Assembly: GCF_963966145.1 (NCBI RefSeq)
Contig: NC_091049.1
Span: forward strand, 4,712,001 to 4,776,000
Length of the DNA: 64,000 nt
Direction of reading: 5' to 3'
From: Tenebrio molitor
Taxonomy: Eukaryota; Arthropoda; Insecta; Coleoptera; Tenebrionidae
In this document: positions 1 to 10,396 of the stretch, piece after piece
Position numbering within the stretch: position 1 is the first letter of the stretch
Layout of the letters: each line of letters starts with the position of its first letter
Notes under the pieces: generated by a model
What the model saw: the letters and a program-made list of their open reading frames with translations, nothing else
What the model was told of the DNA's origin: nothing
Databases searched by the model: none
Program-made: the position numbers and the translations under genes

Positions 1-735
1 TTTGTGAGGAAACTTCTTTTAATTGATTGTCTGCTGTATGTTTTTTTTGGGTACATCGCGCCGTAACATCCAGCAAAAATCTGCCATCATTGGTACGCTC
101 CATCTTCCTTGATATCACCTCTCCATTTGTTTTATACCTTGGTCAAAACGTTCCCCTTGTTCCTCGCTGACAACACCAAGATTTTTAGGAAAAAGATTTA
201 AGTGCGAAAATAGGAAATGCACTTTCAAACTCATATTACATCCCAAGATGTGAAAATTTTTAAACATGATCCTTACAATATTTTCATAGTCTCCATCTTT
301 GTGATTTCCAAGCAATTTTTCTATGACGTTCTTAAATGCCGTCCAGGCATTCCTTTCAACAACATTCATAGAATTTTCAAAATCCTTACCTTTGTACAAA
401 GATCTTATTTGAGGTCCTATGAATTTTGGCATTGGAGAGATCTGGAAACTTTGTTCATAAATATATACTTGAAATATTGTTCATTTTTATCAAGAGCCTT
501 TACAAATTGCTTCAACAAACAGAGTTTGATATGCATTGGTGCTATCTAATACGACTTTTTTTTACAAATAAATTATTTTTTATTATTGTTTCCCGGTGCA
601 AGTCTAGTTCTTAAAGGCCACTCCTTTAGAGTCCAGTGCTTGTCTCGTGCCCGGCTGTCCCACTCTCAAATAAAACATGTAATTTAGAATATCCATATTG
701 TTGTCCGATATTACAATGTCGAAATTTTGAATTAC
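1..735 (-). pseudogene. Decayed ORF of a repetitive transposon-associated protein family
   Basis: The best preserved piece is the minus-strand ORF at 115-432, containing GPQIRSL, GNHKDGDYENIV and GCNMSLKVHFLFSHL. Other frames continue the same protein. Downstream (1-115) the words DIKEDGAYQ and WQIFAGCYG appear with a stop between them. Upstream (about 440-550) are HIKLCLLKQFVKALDKN and KFPDLSNAKI. Further upstream (about 600-735) is a CFI-stop-EWDSRARDKHW stretch. At least two frameshifts and two stops break it. From memory, proteins with GPQIRxL, GCNMSLKxHFLxSHL and CEWDSR occur in many copies in arthropod genomes and look transposon-derived; I cannot name the superfamily. The family match is fairly sure, the transposon origin is inference. 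Confidence 0.6.
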
Positions 736-1332
736 CTAATTCATTCATTCTAGGTGAACATTCCAATTTTAAGAAAAAACGAATTGTGAAAAAACTAGAC
801 GTGATAGCGCAAAACCAAAATCATTTTCGTAATCAGGGGGTCGAAATTGTTCAAAAACTGTCAATTTTATGCAAACATCGAAATCAGTGTAGACCTGTGT
901 TATCAGAAATGTTTGCAAAACACCTGCATGGAAACACCTTTTGCTATATCCAAAAACTAAGAGGTGTGGATTAGCTGATAAGATGCAACAAGAACAATAC
1001 ATGTATTGTGTTCACTTATTTAAGAAAGCAGCTAATCAGTTCTTTGAATAAAGCCTAGAACAGATATGTTTAATTTTTTTAAGTAGTCCTGATACGGAAA
1101 CAGAATCTCTGTATCTACACAGTATTCAGTTCCCTAAACCACTTACACACTTCATGTGATTTCTACAAAAATGAAAATCATAGCAAGGAAACAACAACAA
1201 TTGACTATTTCTATATCAACTATTAATGACACACACATTACTTCGAAAAAGGTATTTCAATTTTTTGTGCGATTGAATATTTATTACAAAACATTCACAT
1301 CTAGAATAGGCCCAATGCGATACGTGTTTATA
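736..1332. other. Intergenic stretch with a dispersed repeat
   Basis: No convincing gene. About 60 bases at 1204-1262 (from 'ctatttctatatcaac') recur almost unchanged at 15178-15234, marking a dispersed repeat of unknown type. Confidence 0.5.
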
Positions 1333-1347
1333 CCCTTCACCAGGGAT

Positions 1348-1480
1348 GGGCGTCGACGCGTCGACTTTATTTGTCGACATCGACACGTCGACAATACGTC
1401 ATCAATGTCATCAATGTCGACAATGTCGACAATGTCGATAAAACGTCGACACTGCGTCAACAATATCGACAATGTCGGAA
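1348..1480. repeat. Left subterminal GTCGAC cluster of the hAT-type element
   Basis: Six or more GTCGAC hexamers and several CAATGTCGA words lie within 130 bases of the left end. The inverse arrangement lies at 9178-9290 by the right end. Confidence 0.7.
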
Positions 1481-1738
1481 ATTGTAATATGTAATGTGAG
1501 GTTATGTATGACTTAAATCTCACATGCACTGTCGTATATATGCCAACAATTTATTATACCTGTATTACCGACGAAGCGAGCTACACGTGGCAGAAAACGA
1601 GCTAAGAGAGTGAAGTGGAAAAGTAATAGAAAAATAAGAGAGATCAGCGAAGCAAGCAAGCAAGAGATCAGCGAAGCAAGGTAGGAAGAGGCGGAGCGGT
1701 GTGGGGAGGAAGGAAACACCCAAGAAGAGAAGGTTAAA

Positions 1739-3310
1739 CCATGGCCAACTGTATCAAAACGCTAGGCGCTTATTATGGCCGTCCCACTTGGTTTGAAAAA
1801 GTGTTCCCGTCGAGTAGGCCCTGGAGCGTACGTACAGTGGCGCCCCCTAAATTAACATTAGGAACTGATTTGAAAACGAAATTCGTCACAATGACAGTAT
1901 TGACAGTAGCTGCGTTCGTTTATATCATTTTTATGCTAATTTACGTCAAAATCGTTGGGTTATTGTAAAATGAGCAAATTGATGTAAATCTAAATCGTTC
2001 GGATATTAGACGTCAGAGTCATTAGACGAAGCTCGATTTGCTAGGAGTATTTCGACCGAGGATGTTGAGATTTTGGCGCCTGTCACAATAGTAGGGTTAC
2101 TATCTGGTTATGTTTATGTAGTATGTGGAACAAGAGAGAAAAACAAGGGCATTTGCACAAGGTTTGAGTGGTGGGAAACGATGTAGGAGGACGCCCTAAA
2201 GGTATCTGGCCAGAAAAAACGCGAAAATTCGACCAGGAGCTAAAGTGAACAATTATCTACCCTATTTCCAATCAGCTGTTCAAGTCTATTAAATTTGTGC
2301 TTGCATCTCCGAGGTAGTATCCGAACGCACCTACCTAATCAAAACTTAGAAATAGTGGAAAAAAAGGTCAATATGATTTTTTAACGTTCCGCTGCAAATT
2401 TTTTTAAATTAAGCTACATTTGATGCATGATTGTCAGTAACAAGCTAAAGAACAATGAAACCATAATCTGTGAAAATTGTGCCGTTGTTAATGTTGAATG
2501 GAAAAAGTACCCTGCAGCAATTGTGTATCTAGTTGATAACCCGTGGATAACATAGCAGAGCATTTTGTTGGCTGTGCGAGGTCTTTCACCAATGGTTTTA
2601 GATTTGGTATTATCCAAACCATATACAGTATATATCGTTTATAACGATGTGGAAGGGACCGGTGAAATTCGGTCGTTATAACCGTAGGTCGCTATTTCCA
2701 AACACCATTTTAATACTGAAAAATCTTTTTATTTTCATAGAAAAGTGTACATTTAAAGGTAAATAAACGTGTCGATACATTTTTAAAGCTTTTATTACAA
2801 ATTTAGGATCTCATCCTGTTGAATTTTTTTCATCTTTTTGATGTGCTCACTTATTCTAATGCTGAGACGAGTCACATTATCCAACAACACAATGTATTCA
2901 GAAAAATACTAAATTCGAATTAAAACAATTTGAGGTTATGTCTGATATTTTGAAGCAATTGAAGTTTCTTTTTTTTTATGGTTTTTAAGCTATTGACACA
3001 ACACCTCACCTATTATATGTTTCTTATTTTACACTTTTACTATTTTTATTATTTTGTTACTGCATGCAATTAACACTTGCAGTTAATTTATAAATATTTA
3101 ACATGGACATAACCAAGAATAGGACATAACCAATTACAGAAAAAAGAGACGTTTCTGTCATCCGTTGTCTTTTAATTCAAATAATCGTCACTTGAAGTCT
3201 CTACTGTACGTACGATTTTTTTAAATGTCAAGAACAATTTTTCTTACGGAGAAATCATCGAGTGGGACGGCCATAATAAGCGCTTAGCGTTTTGATACAG
3301 TTGGCCATGG
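1739..3310. mobile_element. 1.57-kb DNA element with 50-bp terminal inverted repeats
   Basis: Bases 1739-1788 and the inverse of 3261-3310 match over 50 positions with one mismatch; the ends read CCATGGCCAACTGTATCAAA. TTAAA flanks both sides (1734-1738 and 3311-3315), a likely 5-bp target duplication. The element sits in the purine-rich 5' leader of the LINE, so it is younger than that insertion. No transposase is visible; the 75-aa ORF starting in the left repeat looks accidental. Superfamily not recognised. TTAAA could also be read as a TTAA target plus one base, which would suggest piggyBac-like, but the ends do not otherwise show it. Confidence 0.8.
2626..3206. mobile_element. Possible pogo/Tigger-like MITE nested in the 1.57-kb element
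   Basis: The left end CAGTATATATCG and the inverse of the right end CAGTAGAGACTT share CAGTA and a later ACGAT at the same spacing, and TA dinucleotides flank both ends. The left end also carries GTTATAACCGTAGGTCG, the style of pogo/Tigger termini. The ends are only moderately similar, so this is tentative. Confidence 0.4.
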
Positions 3311-3370
3311 TTAAACAAACGGAAAACGGCGACATAAAACGGCGACATCTAGGAGGTAAAGAGCAAGCCT

Positions 3371-4186
3371 ATGAGCGAGGGAAGCAGAAACCGTTCTTTT
3401 AGCCAAGGAAGGGGGGAGGCGTCCCAGGAAGACAAGAAAAAAAGGAAAAGAACGGGAAAAGGGAAGACAGGAAGACAAGAAGAGGAGGAGGAGGAAGAGG
3501 TATTTGGGACAAGTAAAAAAACCGCAAGGTCACCGGAAGTGGAGAAGAAATTAGGCAGGGATATGGAAAAGATATTGGAAAAGCTGGAGGAAGTGAAAAG
3601 GGAAATTACAGAGGAAATAAAGGAGCTGAGAAAAGAGAATCAAGATGTCAAGAGAGAAATAGAACAACTAAGGGAAGAATTTAAGAATAAAGAAAAGAAA
3701 TGGGAGGAGGAGAAAAACAGCATGTCTGAGAGAGTAGCATGGCTGGAAAAGAAGATGGAGAATGAAGAAAGAAGAAGAAGGAAAAATAACATAGTGATAA
3801 CGGGATGGAGAAGTGAGGGAAGTAGCAAGCAGCAGAGCAGAGAGGAAGTAGAAAAGTTTATAAAAGAAAACATAGGGGAAGCGAAAGTTAAAGATTGCTA
3901 CAACATAAACAAGGACCAAATACTAGTGCAAATGGAAGAGTGGAGTGGGAAAGAGAAGGTAATGAAGCAGAAAGGAAAATTGAGAGGAAATAGGGCAACA
4001 GAGAAAATATTTATTGACAACGACCTCACAAAGAAGGAAAGGGTAATACAGAAAAAAATACGAGCCATCGCCAGAGAAGAAAGGAGACAAGGGAAAGATC
4101 TAAAAGTTGGGTACATGAAAATAACCATAGAGGGGGTGCAGATGAGATGGAATGAAGAAAAGGGGAGACTGGAGGTTTTTCAGTAG
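3371..4186 (+). CDS. LINE ORF1: coiled-coil nucleic-acid-binding protein
   Basis: 271 aa, very rich in Lys, Glu and Arg. The N-terminal 55 residues are basic and disordered, residues about 58-140 form a long heptad-like charged coiled coil, and a basic patch RRRRKNNIVITGW at about 136-148 begins a globular C-terminal domain ending in MRWNEEKGRLEVFQ. This order (coiled coil, RRM-like core, C-terminal domain) resembles L1-type ORF1 proteins, which form trimers and coat the element's RNA. That parallel is inference from layout. There is no zinc knuckle. The start lies just 3' of the end of the nested DNA element, so the coding region escaped that insertion. The sense strand is strikingly purine-rich. 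Confidence 0.75.
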   Translation: MSEGSRNRSFSQGRGEASQEDKKKRKRTGKGKTGRQEEEEEEEVFGTSKKTARSPEVEKKLGRDMEKILEKLEEVKREITEEIKELRKENQDVKREIEQLREEFKNKEKKWEEEKNSMSERVAWLEKKMENEERRRRKNNIVITGWRSEGSSKQQSREEVEKFIKENIGEAKVKDCYNINKDQILVQMEEWSGKEKVMKQKGKLRGNRATEKIFIDNDLTKKERVIQKKIRAIAREERRQGKDLKVGYMKITIEGVQMRWNEEKGRLEVFQ

Positions 4187-4252
4187 ATGTAGGAAGAGGA
4201 GATGGAGGAAAGGGAGACAACGGAAATGGACAAAGGATAAAGAAAAGGGTAG

Positions 4253-7200
4253 ATGGACAAAAAAAAAGGGAAAACGGAAGGAAAGCACAAAGGGGAACAA
4301 GAGAAACAAGGTACGAAAGGGAGGAAAGGAGCAAAAGTATTATATTGGAACGTAGCGGGATTAAGAAAAAGAGGGGATGAATTTTGGGACTATGTACGAC
4401 AATTCGAAGTAGTGGGACTGGTGGAGACGTGGGTGGAGAAACAGAGCTGGGAAAAAGTAGAAAAGACGCTACCGAAAGAATATAAATGGGAAGGACAATG
4501 GGCAAAAAGAGAAAGAAAAAGAGGAAGAGCTGCAGGGGGAATAATAACAGGGGTGAAGTTGGGAATTGAAGAGAAACAAAAAGAAAAGGGGGAAGAAGAG
4601 GGATACATGGAAAGAAACGTTCATATAGATAACGAATGGTGGAAAATAGCAACAGTATATAACAAGGAGATGAGGAAAACAACAAGACGGGTCGAGAACA
4701 CAATGAAGATGGACAGGGAGGAATGCATGCTGTTAGGGGGTGATTTTAACGGGAGAATTGGAGAGAGAGGAGCCAGAAATTGGGAAGAAGAGAAAGGGGA
4801 TGGGAGAAGAAAAACGAAAGACAAAGTGGAAAATGCAGAGGGGAAGAGGCTGATAGAGTGGATAGAAGAAAATGGATGGGAAGTGCTGAACGGGAATAAA
4901 CGAGGGAATGAGGAAGGGGAAGTGACATACGTAGGCAGCAGGGGGGAAACAGTCATAGACTACGCAATAGTAAATGAGGCAGCATGGGAGAGAATGAAAG
5001 AGTTCAAAGTGGGAGAAAGAGTGGACTCCGACCATCTCCCTCTAGAAATTACCATAGAGGGAACGAACCAAGAAGAAAAGGAAAAGGGAGAAATGAGAGA
5101 GGAGGAGAAGAAGGTGATAGTAAAAGTGTGGAGTGAACAGGGAGTGAGAGAGTACAGGAGGAGACTGGAGGAAGCAACATTCAAGGAGCAGGAAATAGAG
5201 AAGATGGTGACAGAGCTAAAGGAAGTGATCGAGAAAGCGACGAAGAAAAAGGAGGTGATAGTAAGGGGAGCGAAAGGGGCAGGAAAGAAAAATGGATGGT
5301 GGGACAGAGAATGTGAGCAAGCAAAGAGGGAAGTGGTAAAGGCGCTGAGAGGATGGAGGAGGAACGAAATTGACAGAAGCAGATTCCTAGAAGCGAAAAG
5401 AAGATACAGAGAGAGATGTAGAGAGAAGAAGAAGCAGAAGAGGGAAAGGGAGGAGAAAGAGATAAAAGAAATAAGAACAGAGAGGGAGGTGTGGAAATAC
5501 ATAAACAGAGAGAGGAAGGAAAAGGAACCTGTGAGCGAGAAAATAACAATACAAGAATGGGAAGAGTACTTTATGAGACTGCTGGAAGGGAGGAAAGAAG
5601 AAGGAAAGGTGGGAACACAAAGGAAAGAGAAGCAGACGGTGATGGAGGAAACAGAAATCACAGCGGAGGAGGTGGGAAGACACATAAGATACTTGAAAAA
5701 GAGAAAGGCACCGGGATGGGACGGGGTGCAAAATGAAGCGTGGATGTATGGGACTGAAAGAATGGTAGAGAGAATGGTGGAACTGATGAATGGGGTATGG
5801 AGAGGAGAGGGATTCCCGGAGGACTGGAGAGAAGGCGTAATCTGCCCAATTTTTAAAAAAGGCGAGAAAAATAGAGCGGAAAACTACCGAGGAATAACTC
5901 TCCTGAACACGGGGTATAAGTTGTATGCGTCTGTTTTGAGCGAAAGGATGAAGAGGGAAATCGAGGAAAAGGGAGTGTTGCCGGATAGTCAGGCAGGGTT
6001 CAGAAAGGGAAGGGGTACTGTGGACAATGTGTACATCCTGGACCATTTAGCAAGGAACGAATTGAGGAAGAAAGGGGGGAGGATGTACGCATTGTTCATA
6101 GACTTCAAGGCGGCGTTCGACAAGGTTGACAGAGTGAAAATGTTTGAATGTATGAGAGAAAGAGGAATAAGTGAATGGCTGGTGCGGAAGGTCGAGGAGA
6201 TATATGCGAGAACGAGGAACAAGGTGAAGGTGGGAGAGAAAGAGGGCGAATGGTTTGAGACAACAAAGGGAGTGAGACAGGGCTGCCCGCTCAGTCCCCT
6301 GCTGTTCACGATATACGTAGCGGATGTGGACGAAATGTTGAAGAAAGCGCAGGCGGGGGGGGGTTGTAGTGGGTAGGGAGAAAGTATGGAGCCTGGCGTT
6401 TGCGGACGACATGGTGATTGTGGCAAAGAGTGAGAGAGAGATGAAAGAAATGATGAGGAACCTGGAAAAGTATGTGAGAAAGAAAAAGCTGGAAGTGAAT
6501 GTAGAGAAGACAAAAATGATGGTGTTCAGCAAGAGAAAGAGGAAGAATGAGGAGAGCGAGTGGAAGTGGGAAGAAAGCAAGATAGAAAGAGTGAGCGAGT
6601 TTAAGTACCTGGGCTACACCTTCAACGAGAGGGCCACAGTCAGGGCGCAAGTGAGAGAGGTAGTGAGGAAGGCGAACAAGGTAGTTGGATGTGTGTGGGG
6701 AATAGGAGAGAGAATGTGGGGAGGCGAGTTCGGGAGGAGAATGATGATGTTCGAGAGCATGGTGGAGAGCGTGCTGATGTACGGAGCAGAGATATGGGGA
6801 TGGAAGGAACGGGAGGAGGTGGAGAGGGTGCAAGAGAAATATTTGAGATGGGTGCTAGGAGTGGACAGAGAAACACCAGGGTACATAGTGAGGGAAGAGT
6901 GCAAGAGGAGCAAGCTGAGAGTAAAAGCGGGAAAGAGAGCGGCAAAGTTCGAGGACAGAATGGGCGGAAGGGAAGAATGCAGGATACTGACTGAGTGCTA
7001 TAGAGAAAAGAAAAAGAACGCGGATGAGAAGGAGAGAGAGAAGTACTGTAGGAGGAACGGGTATGCCAGAGAGGAAGTGGAAAGAATGAGAGCGGAAGGA
7101 AGATGGATGTGTGCGGAGCTGAGCGAGAGGGACAGAGATACGGACAAGCAGGAGAGAAGGGAGAGAATCAGAGAAGCGAGGTACAACAGGGAGTATGAAA

Positions 7201-7514
7201 GGTGCGTGACAGAGGAGGTTCCGGTGTATCTGGGGAGAGAGAGCACGAAAGAAAGGAAAATGATGGCGAGATTTAGATGTGGGAACGAAGAGAGAGAAAA
7301 TAAGTACTGGATGGAGGAGGAGGAAAGAATGTGCAGGATGTGCCGTGAGGAGAGAGAGACGATCGAGCACATGTGGAGAGGATGCGGTGAAATGAGAGAA
7401 AGGGAGGAAAAGGAACGGGGAGAAATACTGAACGAAGACGGAAGAGAGATAGGATGGATGAAAGAGGTATGGAAGAGGAGGGAAAGGATAGAGAAGGAGA
7501 GGGGTGGGGAATAA
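4253..7514 (+). pseudogene. LINE ORF2: APE endonuclease-reverse transcriptase with a single +1 frameshift
   Basis: The first frame (4253-6376) holds the endonuclease: NVAGL, ETW, GGDFNGRIG, a late DYAI and SDHLPL. It then enters the reverse transcriptase: FKKGEKNRAENYRGI, QAGFRKGRGT, FIDFKAAFDKVD and GVRQGCPLSPLLF. Frame is lost at a run of nine G (6355-6363), giving a stop at 6374-6376. The next frame (6369-7514) resumes at once with [10 protein letters not shown], the catalytic FADD box, then the thumb region FKYLGYTFN and MYGAEIWGW, and ends with [18 protein letters not shown] (C-x2-C-x8-H-x4-C). Eight G would restore one frame of about 1,087 codons. Apart from this base the ORF looks intact, so the lesion is recent or a sequencing error in the homopolymer. 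It starts 66 nt after the ORF1 stop. Confidence 0.85.
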
Positions 7515-7651
7515 AAGAAAATGTAGGTTAATTTAAAAAAGAAAAAAGAATGATTTTGGAATTGTAAGTTTATTTAGAACTGTAAAGTATAGGAATCCTT
7601 TAAAGCCCGTAGGGTAAAATAAAGTAAAGTAGTAGTAGTAATTTATTATAC

Positions 7652-9171
7652 AACATTCACAATTATTTCAAATTCGAAATGTCTATGAAAATCTGACATT
7701 TAAGTTGGCAATCAATAATCAATATTGTGATTTAGCATAATAAATCTATTTTAGGTTATAATTGAATTGTACTATAGTGACGAGCTTGCGAGGAGTGCCC
7801 TAAAGGAGTAAGTGCGATAAAATGCCTTATAAACGAGATGTCATACAATATTTTTTCTACTTTGCCACTTTTTCAATGAAAAAAATAATTTAAAATTTAA
7901 AACCGTTAAAGTTGAAGGATTCCACCCAAGGTCACGTCTGCGGTCTGCCGCGACACCACAGCATCCGTCAAAATTAAAAAATTAAATTTCACTATTTTTA
8001 GTATTATTATTATATCACGCCTTTTCCTATTACGATACGCAAAACAGTATCGTAATAGCATCAGTACGAACGCAAAGTAGAAAAAATCAATTACGGAATT
8101 GACAACAAAACGAATATTTAATAACGAAAGGTCATATGAGGAGACCTGACGCCAAACTAACAAAAAAATATCTTGGCCTACTGCGTGTTTAAATCAATCG
8201 TGAACAGCTATTTTTTTTAATACAATTGCTCCTACTCGTACTTCATATTAACTGTGATAAGTGTCATACGTAGACAGGCAACTATGTAAATACGGAAGCT
8301 TTGTGCGGGTGCCGGGTGGCATCGGAGAACAACTAATTGAAAGCCGTCAAAGGGTCTGCAAATTGTTTTCTCGGTGTTGCATTTTTTAGGATATTTATGT
8401 GACTGAAGGCCAGACTAATAAACCGATGGGACACCAGATAAAGATGTTGGTACCGACTGTTTCATTGTAATTTTACCTTAAAAATGTTTTGCCATAAGGG
8501 TCATTTTTGTCTCATTCATAATTCTTGTCAAATCAGGTAGAAACTCCGAACCCACAGTCCTTTCCTCAATTACAGGGTTCTTTGTAAATTCAGATTTAAT
8601 TGTAATACTTTGGGAAATACACCTACACAATGCCTCTCCCTGTATGTGGTGAATATTATAGTTTTATTAGATCGGCCTTCAGAGTCAGATAAATATCCTA
8701 TATCTTGAAAGTGTGCAGCACAACTGCTGCACTGCTAAACATTGGATAAAAGTGTCATACTCGGCATTGAAATGTTTATTAAAGGCTTTGTTTGGGTCGG
8801 TGTTGTTTACAACAATTTGGAGCGTTAAAGGGTGCAATTTTTTGAAGCTGCCAGATGTTCGGTTTTGCCTTGAAATTTTCTACCTAACTCGAACCCGACC
8901 GGCCGCAGTCCCGTAGCGAAAACTTTTCTAATAATATAATTTTAAAACATAACGGTAAAAATGAATTTCGTATTTGGTTTCTTAAATGATAGGTAATTGT
9001 ATAAATTTGGCGCAATCCTCCAACCAACCAACCAAATTGTTAATGCGGACCATGTTCGATTTGATTGTTTTGGATTTTTTTTTAAATTTACATAGAGTGC
9101 ATTTAAAACCGTCACTTTTCTTAAATTTTTATTTTCGGATGTTTTCTGAATGCAATTAAAACTTTAATTAT
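7652..9171. other. Interior of the hAT-type element, no gene seen
   Basis: AT-rich sequence between the LINE insertion and the right subterminal repeats. Only short ORFs (up to 85 aa) without recognisable motifs; no transposase remnant. Confidence 0.5.
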
Positions 9172-9177
9172 CGGAAT

Positions 9178-9290
9178 CTCGACATTGTTGACATTGTCGA
9201 CATTGTTGACATTGTTGACAGCTCCCAATTTGTCGACATCTAGCTAATTGTCGACGCGTCGACAATGACATAGTCGACACAAATTGTCGA
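9178..9290. repeat. Right subterminal GTCGAC cluster of the hAT-type element
   Basis: Repeated GACATTGTCGACATTGTTGACA words followed by several GTCGAC hexamers, running into the terminal CGCCCATCCCTG. It mirrors the cluster at 1348-1480. Confidence 0.7.
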
Positions 9291-9432
9291 CACCGCCCAT
9301 CCCTGCCCTTCACATCGTGTTGCCACAATGTCGATTTTTGTATCGCGTTTCTAAGGCAATCTGCAAACAACTACCGCCATTGCAGTTTTTGTGCGCAAAT
9401 ATCGCCAGTTGTGTTGAAAAACAAGCAGTAAA

Positions 9433-9891
9433 ATGAGTGATATTAGTGATTCCGAAAACGAAGTGGATGTAGTAGAAGAAACTTTGAATGTGGGGTGCGT
9501 CACAAATAAAGAATTTTTGAAACTAACGACCTCAACGTGTAATTAAGAAGACAAGGAAAATTTGGGGTATGAAAATTTTGATTATACTAATGTCGCGGCA
9601 AGTTCGCTAATATTATTTCCTTGCAGCGGCAAGGAATGCCGACCACAAGAGCCGTGTGAGTTTCCAGAAAGTGCTAACATCTTGTCTTCAACTTCTGTTT
9701 ACTTAAATCAAGAATTTTCGAAACCAGCGAACTCAATATGTAATCAAGAAGACAAGGAAAATGCGGAGTATGAAAATTTTGACAATGCCAATGTACTATT
9801 TTATTACAGCGCCAAGGAAAGCCGACTACAAGAGCTTTATGAGTTTCCAGAAGGTGCCCCCACATCTTGTCTTCAACTTCTGTCTACATAA
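9433..9891 (+). pseudogene. Short acidic repeat protein, probable pseudogene with one nonsense codon
   Basis: An ATG at 9433 (context AAAATG) opens an acidic ORF beginning MSDISDSENEVDVVEE. It stops at a TAA at 9544-9546, yet the same frame then stays open from 9547 to 9891. The frame holds two tandem units of about 195 bp sharing EDKEN, YENFD, SxKExRxQE and EFPE. At the stop, unit 1 reads AAT-TAA-GAA-GAC where unit 2 reads AAT-CAA-GAA-GAC, so one C-to-T change explains the break. No known domain is recognised. The hAT-type element ends only about 120 bp upstream, so the promoter may also be disturbed. A rapidly evolving real gene in two pieces is the alternative. Confidence 0.4.
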
Positions 9892-10029
9892 AAATTATTA
9901 TAATAATCGATTCATTTTGAATAAACTTTACCTACTTACCGTTCTAAAGCAGCAAAAATTACTTACCGTCGAGTTTATCGTTAGCAACGAGTAAACAGAG
10001 CTTACCGTCTTGGAAACAGACGTGGTAAA

Positions 10030-10396
10030 CAAGCAAATAGAGTACAATCGCGCAAAAAAGAATTATGCATATCCATCACAAAAAAGCATTTTCAGTTTTT
10101 TCCGAATTTTCCAGTTTTCCGGGCAACTTTTCCAGTTTTTCATTACATAAAAACCTCATACGGATTATTACGAACATTAAAAAAAAAATTAGCCAAATCG
10201 TTCCAGCCGTTCATATAGAAAAAAGCATTTTCAGTTTTTCCCGAATTTTCCAATTTTTCGGGCAACTTTTCCAATTTTTTTTTTCTTTTTAAATCACCCC
10301 TGCATTAAAGTGAACAAAAGAAAAAATAAATATTCAAATCGGTCAAGCCGTTTTTGAGTTTTAGCGAGACTAACGGACGGCGATTCATTTTTATAC
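10030..10396. repeat. Tandem duplication and possible RTE-type LINE 3' remnant
   Basis: About 130 bp is duplicated: AAAAAGCATTTTCAGTTTTT followed by a CCGAATTTTCCA stretch at 10080 and again at 10217. After it comes AAGCCGTTTTTGAGTTTTAG and CGAGACTAACGGACGG, phrasing I associate with 3' ends of RTE-type LINEs. That assignment is from memory and weak. Confidence 0.35.

Larger units (their letters stand above)
1560..7639 (+). mobile_element. Non-LTR retrotransposon (LINE), near full length, with a nested DNA element in its 5' leader
   Basis: A 12-bp direct repeat, AATTTATTATAC, flanks the unit (1548-1559 and 7640-7651). The 3' end is a short GTA repeat (about 7629-7639) rather than a long poly(A). 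Purine-rich sequence at 1565-1733 continues after the nested element at 3316, so the 5' leader was split by that insertion. Without the nested DNA the LINE is about 4.5 kb. It encodes ORF1 (3371-4186) and ORF2 (4253-7514, one frameshift). ORF2 has an APE-type endonuclease, a reverse transcriptase and a C-terminal CCHC zinc motif, with no RNase H. That order fits the APE-bearing LINE clades; I cannot assign the clade by eye. Confidence 0.85.
1341..9305. mobile_element. hAT-type non-autonomous DNA transposon, split by nested insertions
   Basis: The left end reads CAGGGATGGGCG (1341) and the right end is its exact inverse (CGCCCATCCCTG, ending 9305). Both are flanked by the 8-bp direct repeat CCCTTCAC (1333-1340 and 9306-9313), the target-duplication length expected of hAT elements. 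Inside each terminus lies a cluster of GTCGAC palindromes and ACATTGTCGAC words (1352-1475 and 9178-9290), the sort of subterminal repeats a hAT transposase may bind. Removing the retrotransposon inside (1560-7639 plus one target copy) leaves an element of about 1.87 kb. No transposase ORF is visible, so it is non-autonomous. Family assignment rests on terminal bases and duplication length; a search of the ends against repeat libraries would confirm it. Confidence 0.8.

Noticed and set aside
1741..1968. 75-aa ORF beginning in the left inverted repeat of the 1.57-kb element
   Set aside because: Starts in the terminal repeat, no known domain and no second copy to compare; probably accidental.
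6355..6376. Programmed frameshift in LINE ORF2
   Set aside because: The change lies in the middle of the reverse-transcriptase domain just before the FADD box, where programmed shifts are not expected; a simple homopolymer error is more likely.
4026..7372. Many long minus-strand ORFs (up to 241 aa) across the LINE
   Set aside because: They are antisense shadows of the purine-rich LINE ORFs, giving Ser/Leu/Phe/Pro-rich low-complexity translations.
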